64,000 bases of DNA from JAMXLO01 sp963794185 (GTDB lineage Bacteria; Pseudomonadota; Alphaproteobacteria; Acetobacterales; Acetobacteraceae): assembly GCA_963794185.1 (NCBI GenBank), contig CAWCDM010000124.1, positions 68,994 through 132,993 on the forward strand, given 5' to 3'. The first letter of the stretch is position 1. Every line of letters begins with the position of its first letter. Positions 28,080-35,770 of the stretch are shown here, one piece after another. The position numbers were made by a program, and so were the translations under genes. The notes beneath the pieces were generated by a model that ran no database searches, had not been told where the DNA came from, and worked only from the letters and a program-made list of their open reading frames with translations.

Positions 28080-29417
28080 ATGAAGGGCATCCATTTCGAC
28101 CTGCGCGTCTGGTTCGCCGTCGCCGGCTTCGCCGTGATCGCCGTGCTCGGCGCCGCGTTCGCCGTCTTGATGAGCAGTTACCTGACCACGACCATGCTGG
28201 ATCGCGAGGTCGCGGTGACCCAGGAGTTCCTGCAGAGCATCCTCGGGGCGGAGGGCTACGGCGAGCGCGTGTTCGTCCGCGACAGCGGTAGCGCGAACGA
28301 GGCGCTGAAGGCGTTCTCGGAACACGTGCGCGCCATGCCGGAAATCCTGCGGGTGAATGTCTATGGCGCCGACCGGCGTATCCTCTGGTCGACCGACGCG
28401 GCGCTGACCGGCCGCCTTTTCGATCGGAACCCGGAGCTCGAGGAGGCGATGGAAGGCCAGCCGGTCAGCGAGATCGGCCAGTTGGAGGACAGCAAGCCCG
28501 AGCACATCGCGCTCGGCGCGGGCACCACCGGACATTTCATCGAGGCCTATCTGCCGATCCGGCGCGACAATACTGTCATGGGCGTGGTCGAGGTCTACAA
28601 GGTCCCCACGGCGCTGGAGACGGCGATCGACCGCGGCCGCCGCATCATCGAGCTTTCCGCCGGCATCGGTTCGCTGGTGCTGTTCGCGACGCTCTACTGG
28701 ATCGTCCGGCGCGGCGCGCTGCAGATCCAGCGCCAGCAGGCCGAACTTGGCCGCATGGAGGGGCTGGCCGCGGTTGGCCAGATGGCGAGCGCCGTCGCGC
28801 ACAGCCTGCGCAATCCGCTCTCCGGCATCCGCAGCTCTGCCGAATTGCTGCGGCTCGAATATCCGGCGATCAAGCCCGTGCCTGACGAGATTATCGGCGA
28901 GGTGGACCGGCTGGACCAGTGCGTGCGCGAACTAATGGACTATGCGCGCAGCGACGCGGTGTCGGTCCAGCGCGTCGAGCCGCTGGACGTGGTGCGCGAT
29001 ACCATCGAACGCCAGCGCGCCGCACTTGATCGCGCCAGGGTCGCGGTCACGATCGACGACCAGAGGCGGACCCGGCGCCCGATCGATGTGGACCCGCCGA
29101 TGCTCGGCCAGGCGATGGCCAGCATTGTCACCAACGCAATCGAGGCCCTGCCGGACGGCGGGCGGCTGCACATCGTGCTGTCGGACCCGGACAGCCGGCA
29201 CACGCTGATCAGTTTCATCGACAGCGGCTCCGGTATTCCGGCCAACCTGCTGCCGCGCATCTCCGAGCCATTCTTCACAACAAAGATCCACGGGCTTGGG
29301 CTTGGGCTCGCGCTGGCGCGACGCATTGTCGAGCGATTCAACGGTACGCTGGATATCCTGAGTTCCGAGGAGGGTGGCGCCATGCTGCGGATCAGGCTCG
29401 CGTCGGCGCGACGATGA
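28080..29417 (+). CDS. Sensor histidine kinase (NtrB/AtoS-like)
   Basis: Membrane sensor of a two-component system. Transmembrane helices at about residues 11-33 and 192-208 bracket a periplasmic sensor domain. The dimerisation helix carries the phosphorylated His241 in AVAHSLRNPLSG. The ATPase domain has the N box IVTNAIEALPDGG, the G1 box DSGSGIP and the G2 box GLGLGLALARRIVERFNG. ATG 28080 was chosen because the open frame upstream (23 codons) precedes the first helix. Its stop overlaps the regulator ATG by four bases. The signal sensed is unknown. Confidence 0.9.
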   Translation: MKGIHFDLRVWFAVAGFAVIAVLGAAFAVLMSSYLTTTMLDREVAVTQEFLQSILGAEGYGERVFVRDSGSANEALKAFSEHVRAMPEILRVNVYGADRRILWSTDAALTGRLFDRNPELEEAMEGQPVSEIGQLEDSKPEHIALGAGTTGHFIEAYLPIRRDNTVMGVVEVYKVPTALETAIDRGRRIIELSAGIGSLVLFATLYWIVRRGALQIQRQQAELGRMEGLAAVGQMASAVAHSLRNPLSGIRSSAELLRLEYPAIKPVPDEIIGEVDRLDQCVRELMDYARSDAVSVQRVEPLDVVRDTIERQRAALDRARVAVTIDDQRRTRRPIDVDPPMLGQAMASIVTNAIEALPDGGRLHIVLSDPDSRHTLISFIDSGSGIPANLLPRISEPFFTTKIHGLGLGLALARRIVERFNGTLDILSSEEGGAMLRIRLASARR

Positions 29418-30805
29418 ACCGCTCCATCCTGATCGTCGAGGATGAGCCATTGCTGTCGCGCAATGTCGCGCGCTATCTCGAACGACAGCAATACGAGGTC
29501 GCGCAGGCGGCGACCCTGGCGCGCGGTATTGCGGACTACGAGGAGTTGCGACCGGATGTGGTGCTGGTGGACCACAGCCTGCCGGACGGCACCGGCATAG
29601 ACCTGATCAAACACATCCGGCAGCGCGACCTCGACAGCAAGATCGTCATGATCACCGCGCACGGCAGCGTCGCTCTGGCAGTGACAGCCATGAAGTCGGG
29701 GGCGGACGACTATCTGACCAAGCCGGTCTCCCTGGAGGAACTGGGTCTTCTGGTGGACCGGCTGTTGTCGCGGCGGCACGCGGAGGCATCGCTTGCCTAC
29801 TATCGACGTCGCGAGGAGCAGCGCAGCGGCCTGGACCGGATCACAGGCGTCTCGCCCCGCATCGTCGAGCTGAAGCGGCAGATCACCCAGGTGCTGGCAA
29901 TGGAGGCGCGCCAGTTGAGCGGCCCGCCGCCGCCGGTGCTGATCACGGGCGAAACCGGGACCGGCAAGGAACTCGTCGCACGGGCGCTGCATTTCGAGGG
30001 CCCGCGCCATGCCGAGCCATTCGTCGAGATCAACTGCGCGACCTTGTCGCCGCAGCTCATCGAATTGGAACTGTTCGGCCATGAGCGCGGTGCCTTTACC
30101 GATGCCAAGGAGCGGCGCACCGGGCTGATCCTGGCTGCCGATCGCGGCACGCTGTTCCTGGACGAAATCGCGGAACTGCCGCCCGCCTCGCAGGCCAAGG
30201 TGCTCAAGGTGCTGGAGGACCGCCGCGTGCGTCCGGTCGGCAGCACGCGCGACCGGTCGGTCGATGTGCGCTTCGTCGCGGCGACGAACGCCGCATTGGA
30301 AGAACGTGTGCGCACCGGGGAGTTCCGCGAAGACCTGATGTACCGGCTGCGGGCGATAATGCTCGCCGTACCGCCGCTGCGTGCGCGCGACGATGATGTG
30401 GTGCTGCTGGCCGAGCACTTCCTGGCGGAGCACCGCCTGCGGTACGGCCGGCCGGAGCTGCGGCTTGATACCGGAGCGATCGAGGCACTGCGCCATCATT
30501 CGTGGCCAGGCAATGTCCGCGAGCTGCGCAACGTGCTGGAGCAGGCGGCGCTGCTGACCATCGGCGAGCGGATACGGGCGGACGATCTCAGCCTGCGGGA
30601 GCCGCCTTCTCTCCAGGGTCAGAGCGACGACGAGGCGGGTACCGTCGGCGCAACTCTCGGCAGTCAGGAGCACGACCTTATCGTGCAGGCCCTGCGCCGC
30701 GTCGGCGGCAATGTGACGCTGGCCGCGCAGGCGCTCGGGATCACGCGCGACACCCTGCGCTATCGCATGGACAAGCACCAGCTGCGCCGGAGCACGTTCA
30801 CCTGA
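29414..30805 (+). CDS. Sigma-54-type response regulator (NtrC family)
   Basis: Receiver with phospho-acceptor Asp53 and acidic pocket E9/D10, then a AAA+ domain (Walker A GETGTGKE 179-186, Walker B GTLFLDE 245-251, R fingers in EDLMYRLR) and a Fis-type helix-turn-helix near 430-460 (NVTLAAQALGITRDTLRYR). The sigma-54 contact loop reads GAFTDA (226-231), not the canonical GAFTGA; such variants exist in natural regulators, but it may weaken sigma-54 remodelling. Coupled to the kinase gene by overlap. Target genes are not evident; the catabolic block starts 54 bases downstream. Confidence 0.9.
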   Translation: MNRSILIVEDEPLLSRNVARYLERQQYEVAQAATLARGIADYEELRPDVVLVDHSLPDGTGIDLIKHIRQRDLDSKIVMITAHGSVALAVTAMKSGADDYLTKPVSLEELGLLVDRLLSRRHAEASLAYYRRREEQRSGLDRITGVSPRIVELKRQITQVLAMEARQLSGPPPPVLITGETGTGKELVARALHFEGPRHAEPFVEINCATLSPQLIELELFGHERGAFTDAKERRTGLILAADRGTLFLDEIAELPPASQAKVLKVLEDRRVRPVGSTRDRSVDVRFVAATNAALEERVRTGEFREDLMYRLRAIMLAVPPLRARDDDVVLLAEHFLAEHRLRYGRPELRLDTGAIEALRHHSWPGNVRELRNVLEQAALLTIGERIRADDLSLREPPSLQGQSDDEAGTVGATLGSQEHDLIVQALRRVGGNVTLAAQALGITRDTLRYRMDKHQLRRSTFT

Positions 30806-30859
30806 TCGCAGGCGGGCATCAATCCCCGCCGCACGTCATCTGTGCTAGCGTCCCGGCCC

Positions 30860-31630
30860 ATGGCCACCACCTCCATCGCCATTCAGGAGAGCCCGCTTGT
30901 TCTGCAGCTGCTCCGCCGCGCGGACGATGCACTGATCCTTGGTCACCGCTTGTCGGAATGGACCGGCCATGCGCCGACGTTGGAGGAAGAGCTCGCGCTC
31001 GCCAACATCGCGCTCGATCTCATCGGCCAGGCGCGCGGGCTGTACAGCCACGCCGGCACCATCACCGGTCACACCGAGGATCAGCTCGCCTATCTCCGCG
31101 ATGCGGACGCCTGGCGCAACTGTCTGCTCGTCGAGCTGCCGAACGGCGACTTTGCCGTGACGATTGCCCGGTTGTTGCTGTTCGCCGCGTTTGCCGATCC
31201 GTTCTGGCGCGCCGCGACCGGTTCGGCCGAGGCGATCGTCGCGGCCATGGCCGCCAAGGCGGAGAAGGAGACTGCCTATCATCTGCGGCATGCCGGCGAA
31301 TGGCTGATCCGTCTCGGCGACGGCACCGTGCAAAGCCACCGCCGGGCGCAGGCGGCGCTGGACGAACTGTGGCCCTATACCGGCGAACTCTTCGCTGCCG
31401 ACGCCGCCGATGCCGTGCTGATCGAGGCACGCATCATCCCGGCCCCCGTATCGCTGCGCGCGACCTGGGACACGACGATCGCCGACATCCTCGCGCGCGC
31501 CACGCTGGCGCGGCCGGCAGATCGCTGGATGCAGTCGGGCGGGCGCATCGGACGCCATACCGAGCATCTCGGGCATCTGCTGGCGGAGATGCAGCATCTC
31601 CAGCGCACGCACCCGGGCGCCAAATGGTAG
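30860..31630 (+). CDS. paaC: Phenylacetyl-CoA epoxidase structural subunit PaaC
   Basis: Ferritin-like helical partner of the PaaA catalytic subunit in ring epoxidation of phenylacetyl-CoA. It shows the family pattern LVLQLLRRADDALILGHRLSEWTGHAPTLEEELALANIALDLIGQAR, FADPFWRA and the C-terminal HTEHLGHLLAEMQHLQRTHPGAKW, which is nearly diagnostic. 256 residues from ATG 30860. It overlaps paaD by seven bases. paaA, paaB and the reductase paaE are not in this window, so the complex must be encoded elsewhere or is incomplete. Confidence 0.9.
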   Translation: MATTSIAIQESPLVLQLLRRADDALILGHRLSEWTGHAPTLEEELALANIALDLIGQARGLYSHAGTITGHTEDQLAYLRDADAWRNCLLVELPNGDFAVTIARLLLFAAFADPFWRAATGSAEAIVAAMAAKAEKETAYHLRHAGEWLIRLGDGTVQSHRRAQAALDELWPYTGELFAADAADAVLIEARIIPAPVSLRATWDTTIADILARATLARPADRWMQSGGRIGRHTEHLGHLLAEMQHLQRTHPGAKW

Positions 31631-32112
31631 CGGCCGCCGCGCTGCGCGATCGCGCGATCGCTGTGCTCGGGGAAATTACCGACCCGGAGATCCCGGTGCT
31701 GACCATTGCCGATCTCGGCATCCTGCGAGAAGTTTCAGTGCATGGCGGCACGGTGGAGGTCACCATCACCCCGACCTACTCGGGCTGCCCGGCGATGAAC
31801 GTGATCGCCCTGGAGATCGACGCGGCTCTTGCGCGCGCCGGCATCGACGCACGCATCCGCACCGTCCTGTCGCCCGCGTGGACCACTGACTGGTTGACCG
31901 ATGCGGGCCGCCGCAAGCTCGCCGCCTTCGGCATCGCACCGCCCGAGCACACTTCGTCGCGCCGCGCGCTGTTCGGCGAGGCACATCCCACGTGTCCGCT
32001 CTGCGGCAGCGCGGATACCGAGCAGATCAGCGAATTCGGCTCCACGGCGTGCAAGTCGCTGCATCGCTGCCGTGCCTGTCGCGAGCCGTTCGATGCGTTC
32101 AAGTGTCACTGA
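31624..32112 (+). CDS. paaD: PaaD, iron-sulfur/metal maturation factor of the epoxidase
   Basis: MIP18/DUF59-type protein needed for activity of the phenylacetyl-CoA epoxidase. The DUF59 half has ITDPEIPVLTIADLGILR and TPTYSGCPAMNVI. The C-terminal half is a zinc ribbon with CPLC and, after an insert, CRAC and a final CH (AFKCH). 162 residues, ATG 31624 inside the end of paaC, so translationally coupled. The next gene (RidA) follows after 20 bases. Confidence 0.9.
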   Translation: MVAAAALRDRAIAVLGEITDPEIPVLTIADLGILREVSVHGGTVEVTITPTYSGCPAMNVIALEIDAALARAGIDARIRTVLSPAWTTDWLTDAGRRKLAAFGIAPPEHTSSRRALFGEAHPTCPLCGSADTEQISEFGSTACKSLHRCRACREPFDAFKCH

Positions 32113-32132
32113 CTGCAAAAAGGGAGAAGTCG

Positions 32133-32525
32133 ATGCCAAGGGAAGCCGTCACCACTGAAAAGGCGCCGAAGCCTGGCGGTCATTTCGCCCAGGCCATCGC
32201 CGTGGAGGCGCGGGGAAAACTGGTGTTCATCTCTGGCATGGTCGCGCAGCGCCCGGACGGATCGATCGCGGGTGTCGGTGACATCGAGGCGCAGACGCGC
32301 CAGGTGTGCGAGAACGTCAAGGCGGCGGTGGAAGCTGCCGGCGGCACGCTGGCAGACGTCTGCCGCGTGGACGTCTATGTGCGCAACATGGAGAACCTGG
32401 CGCCGATCCATAAGGTGCGGCGTGAGTATTTTCCGTCCCCGCCGCCGGCCTCGACCCTCGTCGAGGTCAGCAAGTTCACCCACCCGGACTATCTGATCGA
32501 AATGAACGCGATCGCCGTCGTATGA
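32133..32525 (+). CDS. RidA/YjgF-family enamine deaminase
   Basis: Small trimeric protein that hydrolyses reactive enamines/imines or has a catabolic role. The usual blocks are present: GGHFAQAIAVEARGKLVFISGMVA, GDIEAQTRQVCENVKAAVEAAGGTLADVCRVDVYV, and the end PASTLVEVSKFTHPDYLIEMNAIAVV, with the active-site region near Arg/Glu. 130 residues; GGGAGAAG sits before ATG 32133. It follows paaCD closely and may be co-transcribed. Confidence 0.88.
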   Translation: MPREAVTTEKAPKPGGHFAQAIAVEARGKLVFISGMVAQRPDGSIAGVGDIEAQTRQVCENVKAAVEAAGGTLADVCRVDVYVRNMENLAPIHKVRREYFPSPPPASTLVEVSKFTHPDYLIEMNAIAVV

Positions 32526-32615
32526 CGCTTCGGTGCCGGCGGAAGTATTCGGACTTGTGCGTTCGATGATCGTGGGTTTCGCTCTGCGCAAACCACAATG
32601 GTTGAGGAGTGCACG

Positions 32616-33305
32616 ATGTTCGCGGTGATATTCGAAGTGCAGCCGAAGTCGGATCGATGGGATCAGTACTTGGGCCTGGCGAAGCAGTTGCGGCCCGAAC
32701 TGGAACAGATTGTCGGTTTCATCGACAACGAACGGTACAGAAGCAAACGCACCGAGGGACGCCTGCTGTCGCTGTCCACCTGGGCCGATGAGAAGTCGGT
32801 GATCCGCTGGCGCACCCACGCGATGCATCACGGCGTGCAGGAAAAGGGACGCTTCGAGGTCTTCGAGGACTACCATCTGCGCGTCGGCGAGATCAGCGCG
32901 GATACGCGCATTCCCCCCGGACAAACACTGCTGCAACTTCGGCTCGATGCAACGGAGGTCGGCGCTGCGAAGATCGTGAGCATCTCGGAGATCGATCCCG
33001 GTCCTGGCGCGAGCCCAGCCGATGCGGACACTCTGCAGGAGCGGCTGCAGGTACCGAAGACCGGACGCGACGGCGTCGGCGACGCGGAGACCTTCGAGAG
33101 CATCAACACGGAGGGCAGGTTTCTTCTACTCGTGTCGTGGAGCGATACCGCCGCCGCCGATGCGTGGCAGCCGCCTGCCGCCCTCGCCGATGCTGGCCGG
33201 ATCCGGCACCGGCGCGTCCGCGTGATCCGCGATTACGGGATGGCCGACCGGCGCGAGGCACCGCAGTTCTACCCCGACGTGGCGCAACGAGGCACCCGCG
33301 GCTAG
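32616..33305 (+). CDS. Antibiotic-biosynthesis-monooxygenase-like protein, two domains
   Basis: Residues 1-95 form a dimeric alpha/beta ABM fold: MFAVIFEVQPK, LAKQLRPELEQIVGFIDNERY, RLLSLSTWADEKSVIRWR. Residues 110-229 look like a divergent second copy (GAAKIVSISEIDPG, GRFLLLVSWSDTAAADAW). The protein family includes cofactor-free monooxygenases and haem-degrading enzymes, but also simple stress proteins, so the activity is uncertain. ATG 32616 is chosen for GAGGAG 7 bases upstream; an in-frame ATG at 32598 exists. Confidence 0.7.
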   Translation: MFAVIFEVQPKSDRWDQYLGLAKQLRPELEQIVGFIDNERYRSKRTEGRLLSLSTWADEKSVIRWRTHAMHHGVQEKGRFEVFEDYHLRVGEISADTRIPPGQTLLQLRLDATEVGAAKIVSISEIDPGPGASPADADTLQERLQVPKTGRDGVGDAETFESINTEGRFLLLVSWSDTAAADAWQPPAALADAGRIRHRRVRVIRDYGMADRREAPQFYPDVAQRGTRG

Positions 33306-33341
33306 ACTTGCCGCCAGCCCATTCGCCCAGGGAGGCAGACC

Positions 33342-34223
33342 ATGAACGTCATGCGTGGCTACAGCGGACCTCGCTACAAACATAGCCTGGATGAATCGGC
33401 CCCGTACGACACGATCACGGTGGACAAGCCGACCCCGATCATCGGCGCGGAGATCGGCGGCGTGGATCTTGCACAGCCGCTTGGCAACCAGACGTTCGAG
33501 GAGATCCACCGCGCGCTGGCGGAGAATCTCGTCATCTTCTTCCGCGACCAGCGCATCACCGACGAACAGCATCTGGACTTCGGCCGCAAATTTGGCAGGC
33601 TGCATATCCATCCTGCGGCGCCGCACGAGCCTGGACATCCCGAGCTGATGATCATCCACGCCGACAAGGATTCGCCGCGCGCCAACGGCGAAGGCTGGCA
33701 CAGCGACGTCTCGTGCGACGAGGAACCGCCGATGGGCAGCATCCTCTATATCCGCACCTGCCCGCCGCGTGGCGGCGACACGCTGTTCGCGTCGATGTAC
33801 GCCGCCTATGAGGCTCTGTCGGATCGGATGAAGCGCTACGTCGAAGGCCTGACCGCGATCCACGACGGCGAGGAATTGTATCGCGGCACCTACGCCAATT
33901 TTGGCATCGCCGACAAGCCGAACTATCCGTGCGCCGAGCATCCCGTGATCCGCACCCATCCGGTGACTGGCAGGAAGGCGCTCTACGTCAATCGCGGCTT
34001 CACCAAGCGCATCGTCGGCCTGGCGCGCGACGAAAGTTCGGCCATCCTGCATTACCTATGGGACCACGCGGAGAATCCGCTGTTCCAGTGCCGCTTCCGC
34101 TGGAGCGAAAATTCCATCGCGTTCTGGGACAATCGCTGCGCGCAGCATCGCGCCATGTGGGACTACTGGCCGCACACCCGTTCGGGACACCGCGTCACCG
34201 TCGCGGGCGATAGGCCGGTGTGA
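33342..34223 (+). CDS. TauD/TfdA-family Fe(II)/2-oxoglutarate dioxygenase
   Basis: Non-haem iron oxygenase that hydroxylates a small acid or sulfonate with 2-oxoglutarate as co-substrate. The iron triad is visible: H120 and D122 (GWHSDVS) and H269 (QHRAMWDY). R280 and R284 would bind 2-oxoglutarate. The opening GAEIGGVDL and the segment VIFFRDQRIT are also family marks. 293 residues with GGGAGG before the ATG. It lies just before a DUF35-like/thiolase pair, suggesting a catabolic role. The substrate is unknown. Confidence 0.9.
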   Translation: MNVMRGYSGPRYKHSLDESAPYDTITVDKPTPIIGAEIGGVDLAQPLGNQTFEEIHRALAENLVIFFRDQRITDEQHLDFGRKFGRLHIHPAAPHEPGHPELMIIHADKDSPRANGEGWHSDVSCDEEPPMGSILYIRTCPPRGGDTLFASMYAAYEALSDRMKRYVEGLTAIHDGEELYRGTYANFGIADKPNYPCAEHPVIRTHPVTGRKALYVNRGFTKRIVGLARDESSAILHYLWDHAENPLFQCRFRWSENSIAFWDNRCAQHRAMWDYWPHTRSGHRVTVAGDRPV

Positions 34224-34226
34224 CCA

Positions 34227-34613
34227 ATGGCAAATGCTGCAACGTCGCCACTGACAGACTATCTGGCACATCTCGAGAGGGGTGAACTAGGCTACCAATT
34301 CAGCCCCGACGCCGACGCGGCAGTGTTCTATCCGCGCGCGATCTGCCCCTTCACCGGCAGCGACCGGCTGGAGTGGCGGATCAGCAAAGGGATGGGCACG
34401 GTGCACGCGACGACCGTGGTCTATCCCCAGAAGGGCGAGCCGTACAACGTCGCGCTGATCGACATTGACGAAGGCTTCCGCATGATGAGCCGCGTCGAGG
34501 ACATTCCGCCGCTCGATGTGCGGATCGGCATGCGCGTGAAGTTCCGCGTGCACCAGGCGGAGGGTGACGAACCGCCCTATCCGGTGTTCACGCCGGCGGA
34601 GGTCGCGCCATGA
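34227..34613 (+). CDS. DUF35/OB-fold acyl-CoA-associated protein, zinc site missing
   Basis: Such proteins pair with thiolase-like partners and bind acyl-CoA through an OB fold. The OB part is seen in ISKGMGTVHATTVVYP, YNVALIDIDEGFRMMSRV and DVRIGMRVKFRVHQ. The N-terminal rubredoxin-like ribbon, usually with four Cys, has only one Cys here (RAICPFTGSDRLEW), so zinc is probably not bound. Its end overlaps the thiolase ATG by four bases. 128 residues. Confidence 0.8.
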   Translation: MANAATSPLTDYLAHLERGELGYQFSPDADAAVFYPRAICPFTGSDRLEWRISKGMGTVHATTVVYPQKGEPYNVALIDIDEGFRMMSRVEDIPPLDVRIGMRVKFRVHQAEGDEPPYPVFTPAEVAP

Positions 34614-35764
34614 ACGGCCTCATGCGCGGCAGTGCCGCCATCGTCGGCGCTGCGGAATCCGACATCGGCGCCGTCGCCGCGAATATGAGCCCGCTCGACC
34701 TGATGGCGCAGGGCATTCATCGCGCACTGGCCGATTGCGGGCTTGCGCTGAAGGACGTCGACGGCATCTTCTGCGCCGCGACACAGGCCCGCACGTCGGC
34801 GATGTCACTATGCGAGTATCTGCGCCTGCCGTCGGCTTACACCGATTCCACCATCGTCGGCGGCTCCTCGTTCGAGGTGCATGTCGCGCACGCGCAGGCC
34901 GTGCTTGCGGCGGGACTGTGCTCCGTAGCGGTGATCGCCTATGGCAGCACGCAGCGCACCGTCGGGCGGCGCCAGGCCTCGGCGCGCGAATACAATCCGT
35001 ACGAAACGCCGTTCCGTCCCTTCCTGCCCGCGACCGCCTATGCACTGGCCGCGTCGCGCCACATGCACGAGTTCGGCACCACGCGCGAGCAGCTTGCCGA
35101 GGTGGCGGTGGCGGCGCGCGAATGGGCACTGCTGAACCCGGTCGCGTGGGAGAAGAAGCCACTGACGATCGCGGACGTGCTGTCGGCGCGGCCGATCAGC
35201 CATCCGTTCACCGTGCGCGACTGCTGCCTGATCACCGATGGCGGCGGCGCCATCGTCATGACCACCGCCGATCGGGCTCGCAGCATGGCGAAGCCGCCGG
35301 TCTATGTGCTGGGCTGCGGCCAGGCGATCACGCACGCGTCGATCTCGTCGATGCCGAATCTCACGCAGACCGGCGCGCGCGAGTCAGGTGCTGCCGCGTA
35401 TCGCATGGCGCGCCTGCGCGAGGCCGACATCGACGTGCTCGAACTCTACGACGCGTTCACCATCAACACGATCCTGTTCCTCGAGGATCTCGGTTTCTGC
35501 GCGAAGGGCGAGGGCGGGGCGTTCGTCAGCGGCGGCAGAATCGGACCGAAGGGCAGCCTGCCGGTGAACACCAACGGCGGCGGCCTTTCGTACTGCCATC
35601 CCGGTATGTACGGGCTGTTCCTGCTGATCGAGGCGGTGCGTCAGTTGCGCGGCGAATGCGGCGCGCGCCAGGTCGCTCAGGCGGAAACCGCGCTGGTGCA
35701 TGGCAACGGCGGCGTGCTGTCGGCGCAGGCGACGGTGATCCTGGGAACGCAGGCGGCGCTTTAG
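34610..35764 (+). CDS. Thiolase-like protein (SCP-x / lipid-transfer type)
   Basis: 384-residue member of the thiolase superfamily that partners DUF35 proteins in aldolase- or thiolase-type CoA chemistry. Family marks include AAIVGAAESDIG, IHRALADCGLALKDVDGIF, the NTNGGGLSYCHPGMYG block near residue 320, and VLELYDAFTINTILFLEDLGFC. At the position of the usual acylated Cys the sequence reads GGSSFE (84-89), so classical thiolysis is doubtful; many SCP2-type partners also lack it. Coupled to the DUF35-like gene by overlap and converges on pgi. Confidence 0.82.
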   Translation: MNGLMRGSAAIVGAAESDIGAVAANMSPLDLMAQGIHRALADCGLALKDVDGIFCAATQARTSAMSLCEYLRLPSAYTDSTIVGGSSFEVHVAHAQAVLAAGLCSVAVIAYGSTQRTVGRRQASAREYNPYETPFRPFLPATAYALAASRHMHEFGTTREQLAEVAVAAREWALLNPVAWEKKPLTIADVLSARPISHPFTVRDCCLITDGGGAIVMTTADRARSMAKPPVYVLGCGQAITHASISSMPNLTQTGARESGAAAYRMARLREADIDVLELYDAFTINTILFLEDLGFCAKGEGGAFVSGGRIGPKGSLPVNTNGGGLSYCHPGMYGLFLLIEAVRQLRGECGARQVAQAETALVHGNGGVLSAQATVILGTQAAL

Positions 35765-35770
35765 GCCCGT

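Noticed and set aside
28940..30778. 612-codon open frame on the minus strand
   Set aside because: Antisense to the two-component genes, composition typical of shadow frames.
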